Source: Bacillus sp. V3B (GTDB taxonomy: Bacteria; Bacillota; Bacilli; Bacillales; Cytobacillaceae). Taken from it: DNA of 40,535 nucleotides. Shown one piece after another: positions 1 to 6,813 of the stretch (its first letter is position 1; every line of letters starts with the position of its first letter). The stretch lies in NCBI RefSeq assembly GCF_024494465.1, contig NZ_JAETXM010000032.1, positions 1 through 40,535 of the forward strand, given 5' to 3'. The notes under the pieces were generated by a model, which worked only from the letters and a program-made list of their open reading frames with translations, was not told where the DNA came from and ran no database searches. A program made the position numbers and the translations under genes.

Positions 1-53
1 ATCAAAGGGAAAACATGGGTGGAAAGCTAACTTGCGAAGGGTGATGGAAGGTA

Positions 54-203
54 ATGGGAACGAGGAATAGTCTGGATTTAGAGTGGAAACTATTAATAGT
101 GGAGGCAAAAAACTTGGGACTGACTGTTCAAGAAATTCGGGATTTTCTGTACAGTAAAAACAAGGAAACTCATTATCGTACATCCAGACCATTACTTAAT
201 TAG
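54..203 (+). CDS. SinI-family anti-repressor-like peptide (49 aa)
   Basis: A 49-codon gene too short for most ORF calls. Translation gives LDLEWKLLIVEAKNLGLTVQ followed by EIRDFL, the classic SinI/SinR dimerisation helix-hairpin pattern (acidic-Trp start, EAK.LGL...EIR.FL). SinI binds the master biofilm regulator SinR and prevents DNA binding. No SinR helix-turn-helix part is present, so this is a stand-alone antagonist-type peptide. The ATG at 54 has a Shine-Dalgarno-like GAAGGGTGAT at 36-45, 8 nt upstream; an in-frame stop at 42-44 excludes a longer start. It is followed by a clear terminator, so it is monocistronic. The family call is from motif recognition; the target (SinR or a paralogue) is inferred. 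Confidence 0.8.
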   Translation: MGTRNSLDLEWKLLIVEAKNLGLTVQEIRDFLYSKNKETHYRTSRPLLN

Positions 204-271
204 TAGAGCACTAAAAAGAAAAAGAGGAACATCAACGCAGTTTAGCACAACAAGTTATCCTCAAAGTACAG

Positions 272-303
272 ACTAGCCACATTTTAAACGGGCTAGTTTT
301 TTT
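272..303 (+). terminator. Rho-independent terminator of the SinI-like gene
   Basis: Stem ACTAGCC (272-278) pairs with GGCTAGT (291-297), then seven T residues. It lies about 70 nt after the SinI-like stop codon. Confidence 0.8.
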
Positions 304-528
304 CGTTCACTCTATTACTTGATCATGTCTACTTTGGAGGGACTAGGTGATAACGGCTATTATTTCATTCATATAAGGATACAATAATTGCTGAACAACG
401 GTTAAAAAGTTACTATAATGATGTGTCCTTTTTCAGAATATAATAAAGTATGAATAAATAAGTTTAATGATGGAAACAAATTCAAAAGGATAAAAAAGGT
501 TTCGATCATATTGGGGAGGGAATTCTTT

Positions 529-1245
529 ATGAAATTAGCATTTATTTCGGACATTCATGGCAATGCGACGGCTCTAGATGCCGTTTTACAAGATATTCAG
601 GAAAGAAACGTTGATAAAACTTTTGTTCTCGGTGATCTATGCTATCGAGGGCTAGAGCCGAAACGATCACTTGAACTCGTTCAGGCCTTACAGACAGATG
701 TTATCAAAGGAAATGCCGATGAATGGGTAGTTCGTGGTGTTCAACAAGGCGAGGTGCCAGATCCTGCTTTAGAGATGATGAATAAAGAACGTGAATGGAT
801 TGTTTCCCATTTAGATCATGAGAGTATAGACTATCTAAAAAATTTGCCAACTGAATTGAAACTGGAGTTTGATGGACTTAAGATACACGCCTTCCATGCC
901 ACGCCAACTAGTTTATTTGATGTGGTCCTACCAAATGAAAGTGAAGAATCTCTTGTGGAAAAAATGATGGATACTAATGCAGATGTATATGTTTATGCTC
1001 ATATACACAAGCCGTATATTCGCTACATGGGTGGAAAATGTGTTATTAACATTGGAAGTGTCGGTTTGCCGTTTGACGGTTTGAATAAAGCGTCCTATAT
1101 GATTCTTGATATTAATGAAAATAGCTTCCAAACTTCTATTGTCAGGGTTGGGTACGATGTAGAACAGGTGATCAATCAATTTAGAGAATCTGATTATCCA
1201 AACCGTGAAATGCTTATGAACATTTTGCGCGAGGCAAAGGTTTAA
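529..1245 (+). CDS. Calcineurin-like metallophosphoesterase (238 aa)
   Basis: A single-domain metallophosphoesterase of the Metallophos_2/YfcE type. Ordered metal-binding motifs are visible: SDIHGN near residue 8, GDLCYRG near 36, GNADEW near 59 and AHIHKPY near 155. The last corresponds to the usual GHTH motif, with Ala replacing Gly. Such enzymes hydrolyse phosphodiesters or phosphomonoesters with a dinuclear metal centre; the substrate cannot be read from sequence. The ATG at 529 is preferred over the upstream in-frame TTG (511) because GGGGAGGG (513-520) is then at proper distance. A TATAAT lies at 414-419 with a TTGCTG-like box at 388 (spacer about 20, weak). Cytosolic, apparently monocistronic, ended by a terminator. 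Confidence 0.85.
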   Translation: MKLAFISDIHGNATALDAVLQDIQERNVDKTFVLGDLCYRGLEPKRSLELVQALQTDVIKGNADEWVVRGVQQGEVPDPALEMMNKEREWIVSHLDHESIDYLKNLPTELKLEFDGLKIHAFHATPTSLFDVVLPNESEESLVEKMMDTNADVYVYAHIHKPYIRYMGGKCVINIGSVGLPFDGLNKASYMILDINENSFQTSIVRVGYDVEQVINQFRESDYPNREMLMNILREAKV

Positions 1246-1327
1246 AGAAATCGGGTGCTAGGAACCATTCAGATAATTGGAAGACTAGACCTGTCAAAAT
1301 AATAACTTATACATAATTCGCAGAAAA

Positions 1328-1367
1328 AGAGAAGGTTGTTTTTTAAACAGACAACTTTCTCCTTTTT
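1328..1367 (+). terminator. Rho-independent terminator of the metallophosphoesterase gene
   Basis: A 12-bp stem with G-T pairs (1328-1339 with 1351-1362) is followed by TTTTT. Confidence 0.75.
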
Positions 1368-1626
1368 ATCTAAAATAGGCAAGATGACCTCTTCCGTAAG
1401 AAATATTCAGGGTATAAGCCGATGTGTATAAAGTCTCATCTTGCAAAAATTGGTGGAAGCGCATTGATTCTTTTGTGGAGGAGTAGAATAAACAATTTGA
1501 CTCATTCATTTAAAACAAATTATTCTAATACATAGCATTAAAACGTAGCTATAGGTGTCAGGACCCCAGTTTTAGGTAGATAACTAGCTTATTTAAAACA
1601 AATTTTAATATTAAAACACGCATAAA

Positions 1627-1659
1627 GTTCTTTTAAAAGAACCGATGGTATATTATAAT
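1627..1659 (+). promoter_or_regulatory. Promoter P1 of the RiPP-like operon with palindromic operator candidate
   Basis: A perfect 16-bp palindrome GTTCTTTTAAAAGAAC (1627-1642) is followed, 11 bp later, by TATAAT (1654-1659). The position of a sigma-A -35 box falls inside the palindrome and has no TTGACA, so an activator or repressor site, or an alternative sigma factor, is plausible. A related array with the same palindrome-to-TATAAT distance occurs at 6478-6510. Upstream, the 13-mer TTTAAAACAAATT occurs twice (1509-1521 and 1592-1604). Promoter function is inferred. Confidence 0.55.
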
Positions 1660-1690
1660 TTAAGCATAAGTATTAAATTTCCGGTTGTTC

Positions 1691-1714
1691 ACGAAAAAAA
1701 TTTGCTTTTTTCGT
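1691..1714 (+). promoter_or_regulatory. Hairpin in the 5' leader of the precursor gene
   Basis: ACGAAAAAA pairs with TTTTTTCGT across a short loop, about 20 nt ahead of the Shine-Dalgarno. It could be an attenuator or an mRNA-stabilising 5' stem. TTTTTCGTTCTT (1707-1718) recurs at 6549-6560 in the related leader P2. Confidence 0.4.
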
Positions 1715-1746
1715 TCTTTATAATGAACAATAGAGGAGGAGCTAAG

Positions 1747-1950
1747 TTGAATACTGTTAATGATGCAATTGTTTACACACGGCCACAAGTTTTGTCCCAT
1801 CAACCGATTCGCTTTGAAACAGCTCAAAGTTGGAATCCTGGAAAAGGGAATCTGGATCACTATGGTACAGGTGACGATGGAAAAAACTGGCCAGCTACTA
1901 ATCCTAATCCTACACCGGGTGGAGCTGGTGCACCCGGCAATGGAAATTGA
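1747..1950 (+). CDS. RiPP precursor-like peptide with lasso-type leader (67 aa)
   Basis: The TTG at 1747 is chosen because GAGGAGGAG (1733-1741) sits just upstream; a longer in-frame ORF from 1645 would run through the promoter. Residues 1-26 resemble a lasso leader: Tyr10-x-x-Pro13-x-Val15, then Thr25, exactly 15 residues after the Tyr, which is the spacing of the YxxPxL...Tx motif read by B1/PqqD-type recognition proteins. The text around the expected cut is FETAQSWNPGKG. The remaining roughly 41 residues are rich in Gly, Asn and Pro with two Trp, ending GGAGAPGNGN. With the cut two residues after Thr25, core position 1 would be Gln27 and positions 7-9 are Lys-Gly-Asn, so the usual isopeptide ring of a lasso is not possible. 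First gene of the operon, followed by an intercistronic stem-loop. The role as substrate is inferred from context and leader. Confidence 0.7.
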   Translation: MNTVNDAIVYTRPQVLSHQPIRFETAQSWNPGKGNLDHYGTGDDGKNWPATNPNPTPGGAGAPGNGN

Positions 1951-1969
1951 AGGCGTTAATTATTAAAAA

Positions 1970-2007
1970 TTGAGGGTCAATGGGGTTTATACTATTGGTC
2001 CTCTCAA
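1970..2007 (+). terminator. Intercistronic stem-loop after the precursor gene
   Basis: TTGAGGGTCAAT (1970-1981) pairs imperfectly with ATTGGTCCTCTCAA (1994-2007); there is no strong T run. Such read-through stems are common after RiPP precursor genes and keep the precursor transcript more abundant than the enzyme genes; that role is inferred. Confidence 0.5.
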
Positions 2008-2037
2008 CAAATTTTGCAATTACCCAAGGTGATCAAA

Positions 2038-2820
2038 ATGAAGAAAATACAAACAAAGATTGGTACTCACCAAATCCAAATGTCTATCGACTCTAAAAGT
2101 TTTATTGATTTCATTCAACGGAGCTATCAATTAATTGAAGTAGACCAACTCAATCCCGACATGTATCTAACCATCAAACAAGGATACGGGGTCCCCTTTG
2201 TTGACTATCATGTTGATATTACGAAAGAAGCTGGAAAAATCTTTTATCACCGTGCCGATTATTTGATTGAAGCCGATACTGATTATCGTAACGCTACCAT
2301 TTTTGCCCATGATGATTTTGCCTTAAAACATGCGATGACCAATTTATATAGTGCATTCATTGTTTATCACAATTGGGGTTTGCTCATTCACTCCTCCTGT
2401 GTAATAGAAGAGGAGAGAGCCCATATTTTTGCGGGACAGTCTGGAGCAGGCAAGTCAACGGCAGCTCGTTTATCAGAACCAAGACCGCTCCTTTCCGATG
2501 AAGCCACACTTATCCAAATTACGTCAAAAGCAATCATTGTTCATGATTCTCCATTTCGTAGCGAGCTGATGTCAAGTGAAAAAAAAGCCTGTGTTCCATT
2601 AGCTAGTATCCAGCTTTTACATCACTCACCCCAAAATAATCGAATGAAAATTCGCAAGCCAGATGCCCTAATCCAATTAATGGATAAAGTATTCTATTGG
2701 GGTTACAGTCCGGAGGAAACAAAAACCATTTTGCACTTATTAAGAACACTTGTTGATGAAGTTCCGACTTATGAGCTCTATTTTAAAAAAGATGATACCT
2801 TCTGGGAGTTGATTTCATAA
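2038..2820 (+). CDS. HPr-kinase-like peptide kinase of a lasso-type cluster (260 aa)
   Basis: Cytosolic P-loop kinase of the HPr-kinase-like family found in paeninodin-type lasso clusters, where such enzymes phosphorylate the precursor on its C-terminal Ser. The P-loop GQSGAGKST is at residues 133-141, preceded by LLIHSS (about 115-120) and followed by SDEATLI (about 153-159) and HDSPFRSELM, the order seen in HPrK-fold kinases. The N-terminal 110 residues lack a recognisable motif. The ATG at 2038 has AAGGTGATC just upstream; an in-frame TTG at 2014 has no Shine-Dalgarno. The stop overlaps the next start by one base, showing tight coupling. Oddity: the predicted substrate in this operon ends in Asn, not Ser, so the phospho-acceptor would have to be elsewhere. 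Confidence 0.8.
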   Translation: MKKIQTKIGTHQIQMSIDSKSFIDFIQRSYQLIEVDQLNPDMYLTIKQGYGVPFVDYHVDITKEAGKIFYHRADYLIEADTDYRNATIFAHDDFALKHAMTNLYSAFIVYHNWGLLIHSSCVIEEERAHIFAGQSGAGKSTAARLSEPRPLLSDEATLIQITSKAIIVHDSPFRSELMSSEKKACVPLASIQLLHHSPQNNRMKIRKPDALIQLMDKVFYWGYSPEETKTILHLLRTLVDEVPTYELYFKKDDTFWELIS

Positions 2821-3092
2821 TGGATCAGTACATTCGCAAAAAAAATTATGAGACTACTAGCTTTGATGGTGAGTGGATTGTCTTAAATACAGATAACTAC
2901 ACGATAACCAGGTTAAATGAAACAGGCGGTTTTTGCTGGTCATTGCTTGGGGAAGCACAGTCCGTTCAGTCATTAAGTAAAGCAGTAGCCAGAAAATTCG
3001 CTTTAATAGAATTAAAGGATGTGGAGGAAGACATAGTTGCTTTCTTGGAGAATTTAATCGAATGTGGATTGGTTGACTATGCTAGTGTTTGA
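2820..3092 (+). CDS. PqqD/lasso B1-type peptide recognition protein (90 aa)
   Basis: A 90-residue stand-alone PqqD-like protein, the winged-helix RiPP recognition element that binds the leader and presents the precursor to partner enzymes. Visible family features are the central WIVLNTDNYTITRLNETG (a strand pair then the Asn-x-x-Gly turn) and a C-terminal helical half with DVEEDIVAFLENLIECGLV. The usual length of lasso B1 and PqqD proteins is 80-100 aa, so it is complete. The start ATG overlaps the kinase stop, and the end overlaps the start region of the peptidase gene, so translation is coupled. It is the best candidate to bind the YxxP leader encoded at 1747. Recognition of that leader is inferred, not shown. 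Confidence 0.8.
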   Translation: MDQYIRKKNYETTSFDGEWIVLNTDNYTITRLNETGGFCWSLLGEAQSVQSLSKAVARKFALIELKDVEEDIVAFLENLIECGLVDYASV

Positions 3093-3555
3093 TAAAGAAA
3101 CGATCAAACTTTTAAAAAATGCACTTAAAAGGGATGGGTTCATTCAATTACCTGCGGTGGGAGATAGTATGTTTCCGTTTATTCGACAAGATGACCTTTG
3201 TCGATTTGAGGTATGTGATCCATCCCGTTTAAAAAAGGGACAGATCATTTTATTTTATTCTCAAACTGGGCAATTGGTGGCGCATCGTTTTTACTATAGA
3301 AAGGATATTAGAAGCGTTTTACATTTTGTTTTCAAAGGGGATACGAACTTAGGGTTTGACTTGCCTGTTCAAGCGGATCAATTAATTGGGAAGCTAATGA
3401 TCATTGAAAAGTATCCTGCAACAATTGGGGTTAACAATTTTTCTGTAAGGATTTGGGGAAGGTTGATTTTGACATTTCCTGTTCTATCCGGTCTACTTAG
3501 GAAATATCTTAATTGGCGTCAATCGTTTCAACACTGGGTAAAAACGAGTAAATAA
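3079..3555 (+). CDS. SipW-like S24/S26-family peptidase in RiPP operon (158 aa)
   Basis: Serine peptidase of the S24/S26 (signal peptidase I/LexA) superfamily. Key elements: VGDSMFPFIRQDD with Ser30 as probable nucleophile, LVAHRF with His69 where Lys would stand in the bacterial Lep type, and KGDTN with Asp88. The His variant is typical of ER/SipW-type signal peptidases. A hydrophobic stretch near residues 125-140 may anchor it in the membrane. The start is uncertain: the ATG at 3079 lies inside the end of the preceding gene without a good Shine-Dalgarno (in-frame GTGs at 3064 and 3085 are alternatives), so coupling is likely. It occupies the operon position where lasso clusters carry the B2 leader protease, so it may cut the leader; that is inference. 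Confidence 0.75.
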   Translation: MLVFDKETIKLLKNALKRDGFIQLPAVGDSMFPFIRQDDLCRFEVCDPSRLKKGQIILFYSQTGQLVAHRFYYRKDIRSVLHFVFKGDTNLGFDLPVQADQLIGKLMIIEKYPATIGVNNFSVRIWGRLILTFPVLSGLLRKYLNWRQSFQHWVKTSK

Positions 3556-3612
3556 TTAGTTATCCATTTCTATGTGAAAGATTAAATAGTATTTTTATTG
3601 GAGTTGTCCTAT

Positions 3613-5427
3613 ATGCCGATGAGGTTAAAACAACAATGGGATCAGATGGTGAAGTCATATTTTAAGATGAATGATATGAAGAAAACCTTTGTTTTATTAA
3701 AGCCATTTATTTTAAAACAATGGAAGGTTTATTTCATCTTGTTTATTTTAATGGTAGCAGATATCTTTTTTATGTTAGGCTTTGCCTGGTTTTTCGGTAA
3801 CTTAACAGATGCTGCAATCCATAGTAATTTTGATCGGTTGAAACAGCTTGTTCCTATTGGTATTGGACTGACGATCACTAGCATTGTGACAAATTTTTTC
3901 GGTATTTATGTTGAGACGATTGCCTCCCATGGTTTAAAATGGGATTTAAAGGATTATTTGTTTCAGCATATATTACGATTGCCAGCCGGGACGACAGCTA
4001 GTTTACGTTCAGGTGATCTTTTATCCTACTTTACAAATGATATTCATAGTGTGGATGGACTCGCTGGTTCAAGCTTAATGAATATTATTCGCCTGCCAAT
4101 TACCTATATCGCTGTTCTTATTTATTTGGTACAAATTAATTGGATTCTATGCTTGATTACATTGTTAATTGCTCCTTGTGCGGTTATAGGTGGGGCGTTA
4201 TTTGGTTGGTTATTGAAGAAAAGTGGCCGTGAAATACATGAAATAATGGCAGATATAAACCACACCTTGAATGAAACTTTTCAGGGCTTTCAAGTGATTC
4301 GTTCATTCACGCTTGAGAAAACGATCTGTCGGACCTTTTCTCGTAAAAATAAAGAATATTTTCATATGGAACTGAAGAACGCAAAGTTGCAAGGCTGGTA
4401 CTCTTCTGCTGGCTATTTGTTAAATTCGATTGTTTTTTTGTTCAGTCTTTGCCTTGGAGCCTATTTTGTGTCCGAAAAGACAATGACAGTAGGTAGTTTA
4501 TTAACGTTTACGAACCTAGTGGGTTATCTTGTGTCTCCGCTTACAGGTATGGCGAGTCAATGGGCAAGTATTCAACGATCGGTCGCTGCAATTGAAAGAA
4601 TTATTGATTTATTGGAAAAACCAGTTACTTCAAATGAATTACCATCGTTCTCTCCAGCGATTAAACAAGTACATTCTATTCAGTTTGAAAAATTAACCTT
4701 TTCATATGATGGCAAGAAAAATGTGTTTGATCAGTTTGATTTACATATCCCCGCCGGCCAAATCATCGCCTTTGTCGGTCCTAGCGGTGCTGGAAAGAGC
4801 ACATTGTTTCATCTATTACAAGGATTTTACCAACCACAGACAGGAAGAATACGGATCAATGGTACGTCTATTGAAGAGTTATCTTTTTCAGACTTAAGAA
4901 GTGCCATTGCTCATGTTCCACAAGAAACCTTTCTATTTGGCGGAACCTTTCGCGAAAATTTAGCGATCGCACGGCCAGATATTCAAGAAGAAAAGATGAT
5001 GGAAGCTTGTCGATCGGCTCATATTCATGATTTTATCATGTCATTGCCAAATGGGTATGACACACAGATTGGTGAGCGGGGTGTAAAACTATCAGGGGGG
5101 CAGAAACAGCGACTTGCGATTGCACGTGCCATTTTGAAAGATGCACCTATTTTATTACTGGACGAAGCAACGTCAGCCCTTGATGGTGAAACAGAATATC
5201 ATGTGAAACATGCACTTGATGCGTTGATGCAAAATAGAACCACTCTTGTGATTGCCCATAGACTGTCAACCATTCAAAATGCCGACTTAATTGTGGTCAT
5301 TGACGGTGGGAAAGTGGTGCAGATGGGTAGACATGAAGAGCTAATGATGAAAAAGGGCTTGTATCAGAAATTGAATGATTCAACATTTATTCGGAGTGAG
5401 CAGATGAATAAAATAGTTGGAGTATAG
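3613..5427 (+). CDS. ABC exporter (fused membrane and ATPase domains) of the RiPP operon
   Basis: A 604-aa half-transporter of the MsbA/LanT-like exporter type, without an N-terminal C39 peptidase domain. The membrane domain with about six helices spans residues 30-320. The ATPase domain has Walker A GPSGAGKST (about 391), signature [16 protein letters not shown] (about 492), Walker [13 protein letters not shown] (about 513) and the switch HRLST. In lasso and other RiPP clusters the homologue exports the mature peptide and can give immunity. The ATG at 3613 has GGAG 9 nt upstream; the TTG at 3598 is less likely. It lies 57 nt after the peptidase gene and 12 nt before the nucleotidyltransferase gene. 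Peptide substrate is inferred from context. Confidence 0.9.
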   Translation: MPMRLKQQWDQMVKSYFKMNDMKKTFVLLKPFILKQWKVYFILFILMVADIFFMLGFAWFFGNLTDAAIHSNFDRLKQLVPIGIGLTITSIVTNFFGIYVETIASHGLKWDLKDYLFQHILRLPAGTTASLRSGDLLSYFTNDIHSVDGLAGSSLMNIIRLPITYIAVLIYLVQINWILCLITLLIAPCAVIGGALFGWLLKKSGREIHEIMADINHTLNETFQGFQVIRSFTLEKTICRTFSRKNKEYFHMELKNAKLQGWYSSAGYLLNSIVFLFSLCLGAYFVSEKTMTVGSLLTFTNLVGYLVSPLTGMASQWASIQRSVAAIERIIDLLEKPVTSNELPSFSPAIKQVHSIQFEKLTFSYDGKKNVFDQFDLHIPAGQIIAFVGPSGAGKSTLFHLLQGFYQPQTGRIRINGTSIEELSFSDLRSAIAHVPQETFLFGGTFRENLAIARPDIQEEKMMEACRSAHIHDFIMSLPNGYDTQIGERGVKLSGGQKQRLAIARAILKDAPILLLDEATSALDGETEYHVKHALDALMQNRTTLVIAHRLSTIQNADLIVVIDGGKVVQMGRHEELMMKKGLYQKLNDSTFIRSEQMNKIVGV

Positions 5428-5439
5428 GAAAAGGAGAGT

Positions 5440-6438
5440 ATGTTTTTGAGCATTAAGTTTCTGCCATTTTTATATGATCTTGAGCTAATCATGCCAACAG
5501 ACATTCATTTATATGAAAAATGGCTCTTAGATGCCGATTTTCTTGAAATTGGACCTCAAGTTTATGCTATTTTACAACATCAAGGAAGATTAGAGGAAAC
5601 TCCACTATTTTTTCGAGAGAAGTTAAAGGCGGAATTCAAGGAAATATTCTATCAAAACTTATTTATTAAACAACAAACAAGGGAGATTCTCCATCAGTTT
5701 GAAGAGTTGGAGATTACTGTTATTCCGTTAAAAGGAGTTATATTTGCTGAAAAGTATTTTGGACATGTAGGAGCACGGAGTACCTCTGATATTGATGTAC
5801 TTATTAAAAAGAAAGACCTTCAACGTGCAATTGCATGTGTTCAAGAACTTGGTTTTCAAGTTGTGGGAGAGGAGATTGAGGAACATTTTCACTCAAGTTG
5901 CAGTAAGGTTTTACCAAACTCAGAGATTCCACTTACAGTAGAACTACATTGGGACATATTGCCGAATAACACCTCTACGTTGGATATTCAAGAACTTTGG
6001 AATGATTCACAAGTGGTTGAATCATATATTCATGTGAGAGAGTTGTCACTCTATCATACCTTTTATATGATTTGTCTTCATAGCTGGAGGCATAATTTGG
6101 ATTCACTCAAGCATTATCTTGATATTATTCAATTGATTTATAGATATGGTGAAGAAGTTGATTACGAAAGACTCGTGGAAGACGCTACTTCACATAAGAC
6201 ACTGAAAAGAATGATCCGCACCTTATCTGTTGTTTATCAAGAATGTCCTTTTTTGGAAAAAATAAAGTCATTTCCGTTTAAAAAAGATTCCACCTTCTTA
6301 AGCTATGATGAGAAAAAAGGTCGCCTGGGTAGAAGCTTAAGGAAATATGCAGATTTTATTGATTATCAATTTTTGAACTTTGATACGGTGAACCATTCGA
6401 TACATGCAGTGGTGAAATGGGTAAAGTCTATCCTCTAG
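5440..6438 (+). CDS. Nucleotidyltransferase-family protein (NTP_transf_5 type) of the RiPP operon
   Basis: A 332-aa protein of the Pol-beta-like nucleotidyltransferase family common in RiPP and lasso gene clusters. Signs are IPLKGVIFAEKYF followed by GARSTSDIDVLI (about 110-122), the Gly-x-Arg-x-x-x-Asp-x-Asp metal-binding motif, then TVELHWDI (about 167), where a third acidic residue is expected. The C-terminal half is helical with no recognised motif. Proteins of this family have been proposed to modify the peptide or to act in immunity; I know of no settled function. ATG at 5440 with AAAGGAG upstream. Last gene of the operon; no clear terminator was seen directly after it, and a second leader-like element starts 40 nt downstream. 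Confidence 0.8.
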   Translation: MFLSIKFLPFLYDLELIMPTDIHLYEKWLLDADFLEIGPQVYAILQHQGRLEETPLFFREKLKAEFKEIFYQNLFIKQQTREILHQFEELEITVIPLKGVIFAEKYFGHVGARSTSDIDVLIKKKDLQRAIACVQELGFQVVGEEIEEHFHSSCSKVLPNSEIPLTVELHWDILPNNTSTLDIQELWNDSQVVESYIHVRELSLYHTFYMICLHSWRHNLDSLKHYLDIIQLIYRYGEEVDYERLVEDATSHKTLKRMIRTLSVVYQECPFLEKIKSFPFKKDSTFLSYDEKKGRLGRSLRKYADFIDYQFLNFDTVNHSIHAVVKWVKSIL

Positions 6439-6477
6439 AAAATAATCTGTTAAAAGTAATCATTTTCTGCAAAAAAC

Positions 6478-6510
6478 ATTCTTTAAAAAGAACGATTTAT
6501 AGAGTATAAT
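6478..6510 (+). promoter_or_regulatory. Promoter-like element P2, related to the RiPP promoter P1
   Basis: ATTCTTTAAAAAGAAC (6478-6493) followed by TATAAT (6505-6510) matches P1 at 24 of 33 positions with identical spacing. Further downstream TTTTTCGTTCTT (6549-6560) and GAGGAGGA (6577-6584) also match the P1 leader in order. P2 would drive the small membrane-protein gene now split by the repeat at 6620-6813. Confidence 0.5.
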
Positions 6511-6589
6511 TAGATTAATAATTCAAAATTTCAAGGGATCCATATGGATTTTTCGTTCTTAATAAGGGAATTTATCGAGGAGGAAGTCC

Positions 6590-6622
6590 ATCGAAATACT
6601 TATTCCATTATCTATCATTAAT
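6590..6622 (+). pseudogene. Detached 5' end of the DUF5658-like gene
   Basis: Eleven codons after a strong Shine-Dalgarno (GAGGAGG, 6577-6583) read IEILIPLSIIN, starting with ATC exactly where a start codon is expected (6 nt spacing). Joined to the codons after the repeat they give ILIPLSIIN-LVDAFVTFWGL, the expected N-terminus of a DUF5658-type protein. This is read as the original gene start, separated by insertion of the repeat and with ATG changed to ATC. Confidence 0.5.
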
Positions 6623-6813
6623 CAAATTCGCCCCGCCGAATTTGCGCCCGGATTTTTATCGAGCTCGCTCGATCAATTACCTTTAAAAAATCCGAGGCAT
6701 CCGCCGGAGGCTTAACTTCATTCAGTCGGGGTTTGAACCCCCACTGAATCAGAGAGCTTTTTGCATTCATCCCCCACTTACAGAAGTGGAGGACTTCTGC
6801 TGAATGAAGTTAA
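6620..6813 (-). repeat. Structured dispersed repeat, copy A (inverted relative to copy B)
   Basis: About 194 nt that reappear as reverse complement at 23950-24201. It contains a 12-bp inverted repeat AACTTCATTCAG (6714-6725) and CTGAATGAAGTT (6800-6811). Between these lie a hairpin built on TTCAGTCGGGGTTTG / AACCCCCACTGAA and one built on CCCACTTACAGAAGTGG. The CCACTT-AAGTGG hairpin next to an end is reminiscent of the termini of IS200/IS605-family elements, but no transposase or TnpB is present, so non-autonomous (MITE/PATE-like) is the best description. The GC content of the 6628-6660 part is higher than its surroundings. Confidence 0.75.

Noticed and set aside
1660-1860. 66-codon minus-strand ORF opposite the precursor gene
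   Set aside because: Antisense to the well-supported precursor and its Shine-Dalgarno; no start signal of its own.
1747-6438. Calling the operon a standard paeninodin lasso cluster
   Set aside because: The cyclase and B2 protease genes are absent, and the core has no Asp/Glu at ring positions 7-9.
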